Origin: Brevibacillus gelatini
GTDB taxonomy: Bacteria > Bacillota > Bacilli > Brevibacillales > Brevibacillaceae
DNA length: 64,000 nucleotides
Direction: 5' to 3'
Assembly: GCF_003710935.1 (NCBI RefSeq)
Contig: NZ_RHHS01000039.1
Span: forward strand, 100,878-164,877
Shown: in pieces, positions 1-9,928 of the stretch
Numbering within the stretch: the first letter of the stretch is position 1
Layout: each line of letters starts with the position of its first letter
Notes under the pieces: generated by a model
Databases searched by the model: none
The model's input: the letters and a program-made list of their open reading frames with translations, nothing else
What the model was told of the DNA's origin: nothing
Position numbers and translations under genes: made by a program

Positions 1-318
1 CCCCGGTAGAATAAATTTACTGCAAAAGCAGCCATGCTTGCCTTGAATATTTTGCACAACAAATTATATTTATGCATGACAATGACTATTTTAATCAATA
101 ACTAAACAATTTCAATCATTTTTTCATCATCTGTTAATTATGAAAAATACAGAATTTTATACACAAATCAACCTCCTCCTTTTGTTTGTCGTGCTTGCCT
201 CTTTCGCTAGTATGCCCGACTTCTCGCGATATTGTGACCGCTCGGCAGATTTTTCTCTGGCGAAAAGGGGCCTGAAGCTTTATAGTGCATATGAAAAGCT
301 CGTACATAAAGGAGGAAG
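1..318. other. AT-rich intergenic region at window start
   Basis: No gene can be supported here. The first 150 bases are markedly AT-rich compared with the rest of the window. A short open frame starting at 140 has no ribosome site and runs into the start of the next gene, so it is not called. No convincing promoter hexamer pair was found; the only clear signal is the GGAGG ribosome site at 311-315. Confidence 0.5.
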
Positions 319-321
319 TTG

Positions 322-1452
322 ATGATGACCAATTGGACGTCCTATTTTCGTGAGCAACTCCCGGAAATCCTGGCCGAACTGCGCTCCTATGTGGAGATGG
401 AAAGCCCGACCCACAACAAGCAGGCGGTCGATCGGCTCGGTCAACGGATCGTCGAGCGTTTCCGCGAACTGGGCTGCCGGATCGAGCGCCTGCCGCAAGA
501 AACATACGGCGACCAGCTGCGCATCGAATACGGCGAGGGCGAAGAACAAATTCTCGTACTCGGGCATTTTGACACCGTGAAGGAGATCGGTACGCTGGAA
601 AAAGAGCCGTGGCGCGAAGCGGACGGACGTGTGTACGGTCCCGGCATTTACGATATGAAGGCAGGGATCGTATTCGCCTATTTTGCCCTGCGCGCGATTA
701 TTTCGCACAAGCTTCCGCTTCAAAAAAAGCTGGTCTTTTTCTGGAATACGGACGAAGAGATCGGCAGTGTTTCCTCCGCGCAACTGATTAGGCAGGAAGC
801 TGCACGAAGCACATACACACTGGTGCTGGAGCCCGCGGCCGGAGACGGTTCCTTGAAAACAAGCCGCAAGGGCGGCGGGGAATTTTTCCTGACCGCAACA
901 GGGCGCGCTGCTCATGCCGGCAACGATCACGCCCTTGGGGTAAACGCGATTGAGGAACTGGCCCATCACGTCCTGGCGATTCAGTCGTTTACCGATTACG
1001 CAAAAGGAACAACCTTGTCCGTCGGCACGATCAAGGGCGGCAGCGTGTCCAACGTCGTTCCTGACTGGGCGACAGCGGAAATTGACGTCCGCATTCAAAG
1101 CCGCGAGGAAGCAGAGCGGATTACCCGGCTGATGAGCCAGCTCTCCCCTGTCCTCGCGGGCGCAGAGCTAAAGCTTGAAGGTGGCATCACCAAGCCTCCG
1201 ATGGAACGGACGACTGGTACGGAAAAACTGTTTTCGCTGGCACGGGAGCAGGCGCGGCTGGAAGGCTTCGAGCTGACAGAGTGCGGTGTTGGCGGAACCA
1301 GTGACGGCAATTTTGCCGCAGACGCCGGATGCCCGACACTCGACGGGCTCGGCCCTGTCGGAGACGGTGCCCACGCTGCTCACGAGCATATCGTCGTCGA
1401 GGCGATTCCTGGAAGAATTGCGGTTTTGCTGCGGCTGTTTACGAGCCTGTAA
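322..1452 (+). CDS. M20 family metallopeptidase (carboxypeptidase G2-like)
   Basis: A zinc-dependent exopeptidase or amidohydrolase of the M20/M28 superfamily, 376 aa, cytosolic with no signal peptide. The family pattern is clear: GHFDTV (first metal His, then the catalytic Asp) near residue 80, GPGIYDMKAG (bridging Asp) near 110, NTDEEIGS (general-base Glu and metal Glu) near 140, and a C-terminal HAAHEHI metal His. A dimerisation domain with GRAAHAGN lies between. Substrate cannot be read from sequence. The ATG at 322 is preferred because GGAGG ends 6 bases upstream; an in-frame TTG at 319 and an ATG at 325 are alternatives. It stands alone before the RDD gene. Confidence 0.88.
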   Translation: MMTNWTSYFREQLPEILAELRSYVEMESPTHNKQAVDRLGQRIVERFRELGCRIERLPQETYGDQLRIEYGEGEEQILVLGHFDTVKEIGTLEKEPWREADGRVYGPGIYDMKAGIVFAYFALRAIISHKLPLQKKLVFFWNTDEEIGSVSSAQLIRQEAARSTYTLVLEPAAGDGSLKTSRKGGGEFFLTATGRAAHAGNDHALGVNAIEELAHHVLAIQSFTDYAKGTTLSVGTIKGGSVSNVVPDWATAEIDVRIQSREEAERITRLMSQLSPVLAGAELKLEGGITKPPMERTTGTEKLFSLAREQARLEGFELTECGVGGTSDGNFAADAGCPTLDGLGPVGDGAHAAHEHIVVEAIPGRIAVLLRLFTSL

Positions 1453-1552
1453 AACAATGCTTCTTCCTCACTCCATCGCTTTTTCGTGAAATACTTTCGA
1501 CTGACCACACATATACATTCCCTAGTCTCGGAAAAAGAAAGGAAGGGTACGG

Positions 1553-1978
1553 ATGGAACACGCTGCACCAGTACCAAGCAATCCCGTCGGATTTTGGCGG
1601 CGTCTCGGAGCATCCCTGCTGGACGGACTGATTATCGGTGTGCCCCTGGCTATCATCAGCTTTTGGATTACCGGCAGTGCGGAAGACAATCTCGTGACCA
1701 ATCTGCTCACCACGCTGTACAACCTGCTCGTCCCCGTGTTTTGGTCCGGCTATACGATAGGCAAAAGAATCGTCGGCGTGCGCATCGCCCGCGTGGACGG
1801 CGAGCCTGTAGGGATCGGCACGATGCTATTGCGCGTGCTGGTCGGCATGATGCTCGTCTATGGCTTGACGTTTGGCCTGGCCGCCATCGCGAGTCTCGTC
1901 ATGGTATGTGTGCGCAAAGACAAGCGCGCGATTCACGATCTGATTGCAGGGACGTATGTGACTTCTGATCGTCCCTAG
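1553..1978 (+). CDS. RDD family membrane protein
   Basis: Small integral membrane protein of 141 aa. The opening GFWRRLGASLLDGLI is the RDD-family signature (Arg followed by Asp in the first helix), and further hydrophobic segments follow, with a conserved G-Y-x-x-G-K-R-I-V-G-x-R-I motif between helices. The C-terminal CVRKDKRAIHDLIAGT block is also typical. RDD proteins have been linked to ion or small-molecule transport in some bacteria, but no function is assigned here. The start is ATG preceded by GGAAGGG. It is followed directly by a terminator shared with the convergent rpe. Confidence 0.85.
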   Translation: MEHAAPVPSNPVGFWRRLGASLLDGLIIGVPLAIISFWITGSAEDNLVTNLLTTLYNLLVPVFWSGYTIGKRIVGVRIARVDGEPVGIGTMLLRVLVGMMLVYGLTFGLAAIASLVMVCVRKDKRAIHDLIAGTYVTSDRP

Positions 1979-2000
1979 CGCTTCTTTTTTTCCGCACGCC

Positions 2001-2039
2001 AAAAAGCCATCTGCGCTGTTTTGTTGCAGATGGCTTTTT
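2001..2039. terminator. Bidirectional terminator between RDD gene and rpe
   Basis: A perfect 14-base stem, AAAAAGCCATCTGC paired with its complement, across an 11-base loop. A/T tracts on both sides allow it to end the RDD transcript on the plus strand and the rpe transcript on the minus strand. Confidence 0.9.
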
Positions 2040-2057
2040 GCTGTTTGCCGTTTTGCT

Positions 2058-2705
2058 TTATCCGCGAATGGCTGCAATGGCTTTTGCGCGATCAGGCTGG
2101 TTGAACACTGCGCTGCCTGCGACGAGTACAGTCGCTCCCGCCTCTTCGCACAGGCGCGCCGTTTCCGCGTTGACGCCGCCGTCGATCTCTATCTCGACAT
2201 GGCTTAGTCCGCGCTCGTTGAGCATGTCGCGCAATGCCTTGATTTTCGGCACGACATTGTGAATGAATTTTTGCCCGCCAAACCCAGGGTTGACGGTCAT
2301 CAACAGCACCATGTCCAGATCAGGCAGTACATGCTCGATAGTGGAAATCGGGGTGGCCGGATTGAGCACAACGCCCGCCTTCACGCCCTGCTCCTTAATC
2401 AGGTAGAGCGTTCTGTGCAGGTGGCGGCACGCTTCCTGATGAACCGTGATCCAGTCCGCCCCGCTTTTGGCAAACTGCGGGATGTAGCGGTCAGGTTCCT
2501 CAATCATCAGATGCACGTCCAGCGGCAGCTTGGTCACAGGACGAATCGCCTCGACGATCAATGGCCCGATTGTGATATTCGGTACAAAATGTCCATCCAT
2601 CACATCCACGTGAATCCAGTCTGCTCCCCCGCGCTCGACATCGAGAATCTCCTCGCCCAGCCGGGCAAAATCCGCTGACAGGATAGAAGGTGCAATTTTT
2701 ACCAT
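2058..2705 (-). CDS. rpe: Ribulose-phosphate 3-epimerase
   Basis: Interconverts ribulose 5-phosphate and xylulose 5-phosphate in the pentose phosphate pathway. At 215 aa it has the usual length. TIM-barrel signatures are visible: [15 protein letters not shown] at the N-terminus, [12 protein letters not shown] (metal-binding His and catalytic Asp), [24 protein letters not shown] and the IEIDGGVN block near residue 175. It is the last gene of the rlmN-prpC-prkC-rsgA-rpe run and overlaps rsgA by 7 bases, suggesting translational coupling. In Bacillus subtilis the same run continues into thiN and spoVM; here it ends at a terminator facing the RDD gene. Confidence 0.96.
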   Translation of the reverse strand: MVKIAPSILSADFARLGEEILDVERGGADWIHVDVMDGHFVPNITIGPLIVEAIRPVTKLPLDVHLMIEEPDRYIPQFAKSGADWITVHQEACRHLHRTLYLIKEQGVKAGVVLNPATPISTIEHVLPDLDMVLLMTVNPGFGGQKFIHNVVPKIKALRDMLNERGLSHVEIEIDGGVNAETARLCEEAGATVLVAGSAVFNQPDRAKAIAAIRG

Positions 2706-3589
2706 GGTTTGTTCCTCCGTTGATATTCTTTCAGCTCTTCGCGGAACTGTTTGTAGTGTTCGTAGCGTTCCTCACTCAGTTTGCCCTCTTTGAGCGCCGC
2801 CTGGACGGCACATGACGGCTCGCTAAGGTGGAGACAGCCGCGGAATTTGCAGTCAGGGCTGAGGGCGGCAAAGTCACGGAATGACTCGGCCAGGTCCAGC
2901 TCGGTAAAATCAATGAACTCCAGCGAGCTAAAGCCTGGCGTGTCGGCCACATAGCCGCCGCCCGGAAGCGGGATCAGCTCGACGTGGCGGGTTGTATGCT
3001 TGCCGCGTCCAAGCTTGTGGCTGACATCTCCTGTCTGCAGACTGACGCCGGGGAACAGCTTGTTAATCAGCGATGATTTTCCGACGCCTGACTGCCCGGC
3101 GAAAACGGTAATCCGGTCGTGCAAAATCGAGCGCACTTCCTCCAGGCCGCGTTCGTCTACCGTCGATGTCGGAATCACCTGATAGCCGATCGCCTCGTAT
3201 TTGCGCACGATGACGTCCACTTCTTCCTGCGACACCTGATCGGCCTTGGACAGGACAATGACGGAGTCGATCCCGACACGCTCGGTATGGGCCAAAAACT
3301 TGTCCAAAAGAAGGGAGCTAAACATCGGCTTGTACATGGAAAAGACGAGAACAGCCTGGTCTACATTGGAAATGGGCGGGCGGACCAGCTCATTGGTCCT
3401 TTCGCCCACCTCCATGATATAGCCTTCTTCTTCATTGATCGCATCGTAGACGACCCAATCGCCCACGAGCGGCGTCACCTTGGCGCCTTTTTTCTTGAAC
3501 AGCCCTCTTGCCCGACAACTGTAGATGCGCCCCTCATCGGCTACATAGTAAAAGCCGCTCAGCGCTTTCACAATTCGTCCTTCTGGCAT
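2699..3589 (-). CDS. rsgA: Small ribosomal subunit biogenesis GTPase RsgA
   Basis: Circularly permuted GTPase that acts in late 30S maturation. The 296 aa protein has the expected order: an N-terminal OB fold ([16 protein letters not shown]), NVDQAVLVF, the G4-type LSKADQV, the P-loop [12 protein letters not shown], the G3-type DTPGF, and a C-terminal zinc site ([14 protein letters not shown]). It lies 18 bases after prkC and overlaps rpe. Its place downstream of the PrkC kinase matches Bacillus, where RsgA is known as a PrkC substrate; phosphorylation here is inference. Confidence 0.96.
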   Translation of the reverse strand: MPEGRIVKALSGFYYVADEGRIYSCRARGLFKKKGAKVTPLVGDWVVYDAINEEEGYIMEVGERTNELVRPPISNVDQAVLVFSMYKPMFSSLLLDKFLAHTERVGIDSVIVLSKADQVSQEEVDVIVRKYEAIGYQVIPTSTVDERGLEEVRSILHDRITVFAGQSGVGKSSLINKLFPGVSLQTGDVSHKLGRGKHTTRHVELIPLPGGGYVADTPGFSSLEFIDFTELDLAESFRDFAALSPDCKFRGCLHLSEPSCAVQAALKEGKLSEERYEHYKQFREELKEYQRRNKPW

Positions 3590-3607
3590 TCATGTCCCTC
3601 CACTATT

Positions 3608-5587
3608 TTACGGCAAGCTGGTATATGAGATCGGAATGGTTTGATAATCCCTGAATTCGGTGTCGTTCTGCCTTTTGACCGTCGCTCGGACGACAGCGTC
3701 CTTTTGCGGCGAGAGAACGACTGGCACGTCGTATTCCTTGTTTTCTGCAACCGTTTCTTGCAGGAATACTTTTGCTTCGCCACGCGCGTCTGTCACTTCA
3801 ATCTTGACTTCCATAGTCTCGCCCGGCACTACTTCCACGTACACAGTGGCTACAGCAGACTTGGCGTCCTGCGGATACTGTCCGTTGCTGACTGTCAACG
3901 GCACGGTTACGCCTTTTTGCACCTTCATGCCCGGATCGTACGGATGCGTGCTCAGCACTTCGCCCGCCTTGTCGGTCGTATAGGTTGGCACTTCCTTGAT
4001 CTCTACCCCAAGACCTAGTTTGAACAGTTCCACTTGTGCCGCTTCCGCAGATTTGCCGCGCACGTCCGGCATCGAGACAAACGCTTTGCCTTTGCTGATC
4101 GTCACCTTCACGTTCGTCTTGCCCGGATACACCTTTTCATTCGCTTCCGGCGACTGCTTGATGACTGTTCCGACTTCGGCCTTGTCGTCCTCTTCCTCTA
4201 CGAACGTGACCATTTCCATTTTGAAGCCGTTCTTTTTCAACGTTTCCTCCGCTGTTGCCCGCGGCAGGGTGACAAGATTCGGCATGTCGATCTGCTCCTG
4301 GCCTTTGCTGACGTACAAGGTGACGACCGCCTTTTCCTTCAACCTCATCGGCGGTGCCGGGTCTTGCGTGATGACTATGCCTTTTTCCAACGTTTCGTCT
4401 GCTTGTTCCACTATTTGCGGTACGAGATTTTGTTCCTTGATTTTTTCCTCGGCGAGTTCCACTTTCATTCCTTCCACGTACGGAACAGGCACCTCCGGTA
4501 TGGATGGAACCACATTCAATAGGAAGTTGAAGCCGAATATCCCAAGCACGAAAAACAGTCCGATGCCTCCCGCCCAAAGCAGCGCCTTGACCCACCATTT
4601 TTTCGGCGGTTTGTCATCCTCTTCTTCTGCGGTCGACTCGTGGCGGCTTCGCTGGCCGACTCCGGTTCGGCTGCTCGTGTGCCCTTCCATCATCTCCGGT
4701 GTAATAATCGGGACAACCCGCGTCATCTCCTCATCCACCGGGAAGGTCAGCTTTTCTTCGTTCAACCGTTCCGGAAACAGGCACGTCTCCAAATCTTCGA
4801 GCATTTCCCGCGCAGATGCGTACCGGAGAAACGGATCTTTGACCAGCGCCTTCAAAATGACATTTTCCACGCTTTGCGGAATGTTCGGGTTTACCTGGCG
4901 CGGCTCCGGCAGCGGCTCCTGCAGATGCTTGAGCGCCACGGAGATCGGCGAATCGCCGGAAAACGGCAGCTCTCCGGTCACCATCTCATACAAGACGATT
5001 CCCAGTGAGTAAATATCGGACTTTTCCCCCGTAATCCCGCCGCGCGCCTGCTCTGGCGAAAAATAATGGACAGAGCCAAGCATGGCGTTCGTATGGGTGA
5101 TCGTAGCAGAAGTTACGGCGCGCGCGATACCGAAGTCCGTCACCTTCACTCTGCCATTTTTTCCGATCATGATATTGTGCGGCTTGATGTCTCTGTGGAT
5201 AATCTTGTTTTGATGCGCGTGATCGAGTGCATCGCAAATTTGTCCGGCGATGCGCACCGCCTCTTCTACAGGCAATGCCCCTCGCTGGATAATGACTTCC
5301 TTGAGCGTGCAGCCTTCTATGTACTCCATCACCATGTAGTGCGTGTCGCCGTCCTGGCCTACATCGTACACCCCGACCACATTGGGGTGAGACAAGCTTG
5401 CCACCGCCTGCGCTTCACGCCGAAACCGGTTGACAAAATCTTCGTCCGTCCCAAACTGCGAACGCAGCACCTTGACGGCCACCGGACGATTCAGGACCAG
5501 ATCCCTGGCTTTGTACACAATCGCCATACCGCCTCCACCGACGCGGGATTCCAATTGATACCGTCCTCCCAGTCGTTGACCTTCCAT
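3608..5587 (-). CDS. prkC: PASTA-domain serine/threonine protein kinase PrkC
   Basis: Membrane-anchored Hanks-type kinase, 659 aa. The kinase domain spans roughly residues 8-270, with a glycine-rich loop (VGGGGMAIVYKA), the VAVKVL lysine, the catalytic HRDIKPHN and the DFG of TDFGIAR; the activation segment carries several Thr residues. One transmembrane helix lies near 335-357 (LLWAGGIGLFFVLGIFGFNFLL). Three extracellular PASTA repeats follow, and then a beta-rich tail. PASTA kinases sense peptidoglycan fragments in germination and cell-wall control. The ATG at 5587 sits 8 bases after GAGGGG. It overlaps or abuts the prpC stop, so kinase and phosphatase are coupled. Confidence 0.96.
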   Translation of the reverse strand: MEGQRLGGRYQLESRVGGGGMAIVYKARDLVLNRPVAVKVLRSQFGTDEDFVNRFRREAQAVASLSHPNVVGVYDVGQDGDTHYMVMEYIEGCTLKEVIIQRGALPVEEAVRIAGQICDALDHAHQNKIIHRDIKPHNIMIGKNGRVKVTDFGIARAVTSATITHTNAMLGSVHYFSPEQARGGITGEKSDIYSLGIVLYEMVTGELPFSGDSPISVALKHLQEPLPEPRQVNPNIPQSVENVILKALVKDPFLRYASAREMLEDLETCLFPERLNEEKLTFPVDEEMTRVVPIITPEMMEGHTSSRTGVGQRSRHESTAEEEDDKPPKKWWVKALLWAGGIGLFFVLGIFGFNFLLNVVPSIPEVPVPYVEGMKVELAEEKIKEQNLVPQIVEQADETLEKGIVITQDPAPPMRLKEKAVVTLYVSKGQEQIDMPNLVTLPRATAEETLKKNGFKMEMVTFVEEEDDKAEVGTVIKQSPEANEKVYPGKTNVKVTISKGKAFVSMPDVRGKSAEAAQVELFKLGLGVEIKEVPTYTTDKAGEVLSTHPYDPGMKVQKGVTVPLTVSNGQYPQDAKSAVATVYVEVVPGETMEVKIEVTDARGEAKVFLQETVAENKEYDVPVVLSPQKDAVVRATVKRQNDTEFRDYQTIPISYTSLP

Positions 5588-5592
5588 CTCTC

Positions 5593-6348
5593 TCACCCCT
5601 CTTTCTGACCGACGTCAAGCTTTTTTTGGACAGCAACCAGCGTAATGTTGTCTTCCCCACCGGCATCCAGTGCTTCCTGCACCAGGCCGTCCACTTTTGC
5701 TTGCAACGATATCTGTTTCTGTAACCACTTTTCCAGAGAGGCATGGCCTACCTTGTTTGTGAGGCCGTCCGAGCAGATGAGGACGACATCGCCCTCTGAC
5801 CACTCGAAATGCCCCAAATCAATCAACACATCCGGCTCTGTACCGAGCGAACGCATAATGACGTTTCGATGCGGATGGACAGACGCTTCTTCCTCGGTAA
5901 TTTGTCCGCTTTTCAACAATTCGTTCACGAGCGAATGGTCCTCTGTCTTCATCACCAGTCCGTCTTTGCTGTAAAAATACAGACGACTGTCGCCAATATG
6001 CGCGGTGATAACGGAAGATTCTCCCAACAGCGCCGCCACAACGGTCGTCCCCATCCCGCTGCACTCCGGATGGCTTACAGCGTAATCGTAAACTTCCTTA
6101 TTGGCGAGCAGGACGGCATTCATCAGCTGCTCGCGTGCATCTTCTGCATCGAGCTGCCCATCCAGGTGACGCAGTTCTTTCACGATTCGCTCAACAGCAA
6201 GGCGGCTGGCAATGTCACCAGCCTGGTGGCCGCCCATACCGTCTGCAACAATGGCCAGCACGCGTCCGTTCAGATCGGCAACACAGGCATAGTAGTCCTC
6301 ATTTACCTGACGGACGCGGCCAACATGGGATTTCATCGCGATTTCCAT
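5593..6348 (-). CDS. prpC: PP2C-type Stp1/PrpC protein phosphatase
   Basis: Metal-dependent Ser/Thr phosphatase expected to reverse PrkC phosphorylation. The 251 aa protein shows the PP2C motifs in order: VRQVNEDYY (metal Glu-Asp), AIVADGMGGHQAGDIAS (metal Asp-Gly), GMGTTVVAALL, AHIGDSRLYFY, TEDHSLV, CSDGLTNKV and GEDNITLVAV. It is cytosolic. The stop codon lies within the prkC start region, and rlmN ends 4 bases upstream of it, so it sits in the middle of one transcription unit. Confidence 0.96.
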   Translation of the reverse strand: MEIAMKSHVGRVRQVNEDYYACVADLNGRVLAIVADGMGGHQAGDIASRLAVERIVKELRHLDGQLDAEDAREQLMNAVLLANKEVYDYAVSHPECSGMGTTVVAALLGESSVITAHIGDSRLYFYSKDGLVMKTEDHSLVNELLKSGQITEEEASVHPHRNVIMRSLGTEPDVLIDLGHFEWSEGDVVLICSDGLTNKVGHASLEKWLQKQISLQAKVDGLVQEALDAGGEDNITLVAVQKKLDVGQKEG

Positions 6349-6352
6349 GGCT

Positions 6353-7423
6353 TCACCCCACGGTTTCTTTAGCGTGTTGTGCCCTCAGCTGACCGCAGGC
6401 AGCGGCAATATCGCTGCCATGCTCACGTCTGATGGTCACATTGATTCCCTTTTCCTCCAAAATGCGTTTGAACCGAAAAATTTCATTGCGTGGTGTACGC
6501 ACGTAATCGCGCTCGGGCACGTAGTTGACCGGAATCAGGTTGACGTGGCACAGCATGTCTCCGATCAGATCGGCCAGTTCCTCGGCATGCTCAGGCTGAT
6601 CGTTTTTCCCGCCGAACAAACCGTACTCGAAGCTGATCCGGCGACCTGTCTTGTTAATATAATGACGACATGCTTCCATCAGCTTGTCAAGGGGAAAGCC
6701 GCGGTTGATCGGCATCAGTTGGCTGCGCAGCTCCGTATTTGGCGCGTGCAGGGAGATGGCCAGGTTCACTTGTCCGCCGCGCTCGGCAAACTCGTAAATT
6801 TTCGGCACAATGCCGCTGGTCGAAACGGTAATATGCCGCGCGCCAATGTTCAATCCCCGGTTGTCGTTGATGATCGACAAAAAGGCCATCAGACTCTCGA
6901 AGTTTTCGAACGGCTCGCCAATCCCCATGACCACGACGTGGCTGACGCGTTCGCCCTCTGCATCGAGCTTGCGCTGGGCCATCAGTACCTGGGAAACGAT
7001 CTCGCCCGCATCGAGGTTGCGCTTCAGCCCGCCGAGCGTGGAGGCGCAAAACGTGCAGCCGATCCGGCAGCCGACCTGCGTCGTCACACAGATGCTGTTT
7101 CCGTAGTTGTGGCGCATGATGACTGTCTCAATCGCGTGACCATCCACGAGCTGGAACAAAAACTTGATCGTTCCGTCCGTCGATTGCTGGTGCGTAATTT
7201 CTTTCAAGGAGTCCAGGCGGAACGTCTCGGCGAGCTTTTGCCGCAGGCCCTTGGAAAGATTGCTCATCTCATCAAAAGAAGTCACACGCTTAACGTACAG
7301 CCAGTCAAAAATTTGCTGGGCGCGGAAAGCTTTGTCCCCTGCATTGATGAGCCATTCTTTCAGTTCGTCTTGAGTCAAGCTGTAAATAAGCGGCTTTTCG
7401 CCTGTAAATGTCGTGAACGGCAT
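6353..7423 (-). CDS. rlmN: 23S rRNA/tRNA adenine C2-methyltransferase RlmN
   Basis: Radical-SAM enzyme that methylates A2503 of 23S rRNA and A37 of some tRNAs. The 356 aa protein carries the CxxxCxxC iron-sulfur motif in [10 protein letters not shown], an N-terminal accessory domain that includes the [16 protein letters not shown] block, GIGEPFENF, and the C-terminal [11 protein letters not shown] that holds the catalytic methyl-carrying Cys. It is the first gene after the promoter near 7474-7502, leading prpC-prkC-rsgA-rpe. Confidence 0.96.
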   Translation of the reverse strand: MPFTTFTGEKPLIYSLTQDELKEWLINAGDKAFRAQQIFDWLYVKRVTSFDEMSNLSKGLRQKLAETFRLDSLKEITHQQSTDGTIKFLFQLVDGHAIETVIMRHNYGNSICVTTQVGCRIGCTFCASTLGGLKRNLDAGEIVSQVLMAQRKLDAEGERVSHVVVMGIGEPFENFESLMAFLSIINDNRGLNIGARHITVSTSGIVPKIYEFAERGGQVNLAISLHAPNTELRSQLMPINRGFPLDKLMEACRHYINKTGRRISFEYGLFGGKNDQPEHAEELADLIGDMLCHVNLIPVNYVPERDYVRTPRNEIFRFKRILEEKGINVTIRREHGSDIAAACGQLRAQHAKETVG

Positions 7424-7473
7424 GTCTTTTCCACATCCTCAAAATCATTGCTTGCACAAATCGTCATTCTATC

Positions 7474-7502
7474 ATTGTACCTCGGCTTTGTTCGCGCTTC
7501 AA
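7474..7502 (-). promoter_or_regulatory. Sigma-A-like promoter before rlmN
   Basis: On the minus strand TTGAAG (7497-7502) is followed after 17 bases by TACAAT (7474-7479), about 50 bases before the rlmN start. A second possible -10 (TAGAAT) lies just downstream. Together with the terminator beyond rsmB, this suggests that rlmN-prpC-prkC-rsgA-rpe is a separate unit. Confidence 0.6.
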
Positions 7503-7577
7503 ACGGTTTTGGCATCCATTTCAGAAATGCATCCCTTTTCCTAGTCTAAACCAATCTGCAACAGCGCAAACAAAGGC

Positions 7578-7617
7578 AAAGGAGTGGCGTTATCCGCAGT
7601 CGGCGCGCCACCCCTTT
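7578..7617 (-). terminator. Hairpin terminator after rsmB
   Basis: On the minus strand, a 12-base stem (AAAGGGGTGGCG with CGCCACTCCTTT, one G-U pair) has a 16-base loop and is followed by a T-rich but interrupted tract. It lies just after the rsmB stop. Confidence 0.6.
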
Positions 7618-7622
7618 TGTTG

Positions 7623-8969
7623 CTATCGTTTTCGTTTCAGACGCGCGATAAAGAAGCCGTCACTCTCAAAATGATGCGGCAAAATCTGCACGCATGCTCC
7701 TGTCTCGTCCACATGCGCCCGGGCGGCCTGCGGCAAGTCCTGGGCAAGTGTCTCATCCAGTACAAAGTCGGGATGTTCCTTGACGAAGCGCCGGACGATC
7801 TCCTGGTTTTCCTTTGGCTCAATCGTGCACGTGCTGTAGACGAGAATGCCATCTGCGGCAAGCATCGGCGCCAGCGCCTTGAGCAGCTCGTACTGCAGTT
7901 GGGCAATCGCGCGAACATCCTCTGGTGTTTTGTTCCATTTCAAATCGGGCTTGCGCCGGATGACGCCAAAGCCTGAGCACGGCGCATCGAGCAAAATCCG
8001 GTCGAATGTCCCCAGACCTCTGTCCGGCAAATCGAGCGCATCGCTTGTGATCGGCTCGATGATGGAGATGCCGAGCCGCTTGGCCGTTTGCGCAATCAGA
8101 TCGCGCTTGTGCGGATGCAGGTCGCAGGCGACGATGTGGCCGCGATTTTCCATCAGCTCGGCTATATGCGTCGTTTTCCCGCCGGGGGCGGCGCAGGCGT
8201 CAAGGACGCGCATGCCAGGCCTTGCAGCAAGTGCAGGCGCAACCAGCATGGAACTTTCGTCTTGAATGGTGAAGTAGCCTTCGCGGAACAGGCGCGAGCC
8301 GGCGGCATGCCCGCCCTCTACCAAAATCGCTTGCGGGCTGAGCGCAGACGGTCTGGCCGCCGTTTCTTCTGCGGCGAGCTTGTCCAGCAATTCGGCCGCG
8401 CTCGTTTTTAACGAATTGACGCGAATCGAGCTGTGCGGATGGCGATTGTTGGCTTCACAGATGGCGATGGCCGTTTCTTCGCCGTACACCGCAAGCCACT
8501 GCCGCACGAGCCATTCCGGATGGGAATGCGCAACGGCAATCTGCTGGGCGCGGTCGCCTTTCGGCAGGCGCTCCCACACATCCGGCTGGCGCAAGACATT
8601 GCGCAAAACGCCGTTGACCATCGAGACAATCCCCTTGTGTCCGCGGCGCTTCGCGATTTCCACGGCTTCGTGCACGGCTGCGCGCTCGGGGATGCGGTCC
8701 AGAAAGCGGATCTGGTACAGACTCATCCGCAGCAGGTTGCGCACCCATATTTGCAGCTTTTTGTTGCCGACAAACTGGGCCAGGACATGATCGAGCGTAA
8801 GCTTCCGCTGGATCGTTCCGTAGACCAGCTCTGTCACCAGTCCCGTATCTGCCGCGCCGAGCTGCGCGCGATCCAGCACGACTCTCAGCTCCAGGTTGCT
8901 GTACGACTTATGTTCCTCGACTCGATTCAATACATCCAGGGCAATATCACGAGCTCCCTTTTTTGCCAC
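7623..8969 (-). CDS. rsmB: 16S rRNA cytosine-967 C5-methyltransferase RsmB
   Basis: SAM-dependent rRNA methyltransferase, 448 aa. Residues 1-130 form a NusB-like RNA-binding domain (ARDIALDVLNRVEEHKSYSN). The catalytic part has the SAM motif VLDACAAPGGKTTH, LDAPCSGFGVIRRKPDLKW with the first Cys, and the YSTCTIEPKENQ motif IV with the nucleophilic Cys. It starts 3 bases after fmt ends, the conserved Bacillus order def-fmt-rsmB. Confidence 0.95.
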   Translation of the reverse strand: MAKKGARDIALDVLNRVEEHKSYSNLELRVVLDRAQLGAADTGLVTELVYGTIQRKLTLDHVLAQFVGNKKLQIWVRNLLRMSLYQIRFLDRIPERAAVHEAVEIAKRRGHKGIVSMVNGVLRNVLRQPDVWERLPKGDRAQQIAVAHSHPEWLVRQWLAVYGEETAIAICEANNRHPHSSIRVNSLKTSAAELLDKLAAEETAARPSALSPQAILVEGGHAAGSRLFREGYFTIQDESSMLVAPALAARPGMRVLDACAAPGGKTTHIAELMENRGHIVACDLHPHKRDLIAQTAKRLGISIIEPITSDALDLPDRGLGTFDRILLDAPCSGFGVIRRKPDLKWNKTPEDVRAIAQLQYELLKALAPMLAADGILVYSTCTIEPKENQEIVRRFVKEHPDFVLDETLAQDLPQAARAHVDETGACVQILPHHFESDGFFIARLKRKR

Positions 8970-8972
8970 GGG

Positions 8973-9923
8973 CTATTCTCCTACCTTTGTGCCGATTTCT
9001 ATGCTGCTGCCCGCCCCGCGCAAAAAGTCGAGAGCACTCATCCGTTTTTTGCCTTCCGGCTGCAATTCGGTGATTTTGACCGCACCGCTGCCGCAGGCGA
9101 CAACCAGGCCGTCTTCTTCGCGCGCGATAATCGTTCCCGGTTCCTTGCCGCTGTTTACTTCGGGCAGCTTTTCCACCCACCACAACTTCCATACTTTTCC
9201 TGCGTAAGTCGTAAAGGCGACAGGCCATGGATTCAGGCCGCGCACCTGGTTGTAAATTTGCTCAGCGGATTTCGACCAGTCAATTTTTTCGTCGGCCCGC
9301 TTGATATTTGGCGCAAACGTTGCCGCTGAGTGATCCTGCGCTTCTGGCTGAATCTCCCCTGCCAGCAGGCGAGGCACCGTTTCAAGCAAAAGCCGGGAGC
9401 CAGCCGCAGCCAGCTTGTCATGCAAAAGTCCGACAGTATCGCGCTCCTCGATTGGCACGACGACCTTGGACAGCATGTCCCCTGCGTCGAGCGCCTCTAC
9501 CATGTACATGATCGTCACGCCCGACTCGGTTTCGCCGTCGACAATCGCTTTATGGATCGGCGCGCCGCCGCGGTATTTCGGCAAAAGCGAGGCGTGCACG
9601 TTGATGCAGCCAAACTTCGGCGCCTCCAGCAGTCGCTTCGGCAAAATTTGTCCGTATGCCGCCGTCACGATCAGGTCGGGAGCCAGCGCCAGCACTTCTT
9701 CCAGCGCTTCCTCCGCCTTGATTTTTTCCGGCTGCAAAACGGCAAGTCCATGACGCAAAGCCGCCTCCTTGACAGGGGGCGGCGTCAACACTTGCTTGCG
9801 TCCTACGGGACGATCCGGTTGTGTCACGACACCAATCACGTTGTAGCCTGCTTCGATGAGCGCGTCAAGGCTCGACACCGCGAAGTCAGGCGTACCCATA
9901 AACAGGATGCGAGCATCTTTCAA
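8973..9923 (-). CDS. fmt: Methionyl-tRNA formyltransferase
   Basis: Formylates initiator Met-tRNA using 10-formyl-THF. The 316 aa protein has MGTPDFAV at the N-terminus, the catalytic [20 protein letters not shown] block (Asn, His), SGVTIMYM, and a C-terminal tRNA-binding domain. The start is a TTG at 9921-9923, read from the matching family N-terminus ([11 protein letters not shown]) and from GGAAGGGG a few bases upstream inside the def stop region. It is coupled to def, whose product removes the formyl group later. Confidence 0.95.
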   Translation of the reverse strand: MKDARILFMGTPDFAVSSLDALIEAGYNVIGVVTQPDRPVGRKQVLTPPPVKEAALRHGLAVLQPEKIKAEEALEEVLALAPDLIVTAAYGQILPKRLLEAPKFGCINVHASLLPKYRGGAPIHKAIVDGETESGVTIMYMVEALDAGDMLSKVVVPIEERDTVGLLHDKLAAAGSRLLLETVPRLLAGEIQPEAQDHSAATFAPNIKRADEKIDWSKSAEQIYNQVRGLNPWPVAFTTYAGKVWKLWWVEKLPEVNSGKEPGTIIAREEDGLVVACGSGAVKITELQPEGKKRMSALDFLRGAGSSIEIGTKVGE

Positions 9924-9928
9924 ATCAA

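Noticed and set aside
140..322. 60-codon plus-strand frame before the M20 gene
   Set aside because: No ribosome site, AT-rich random composition, and it overlaps the real start at 322.
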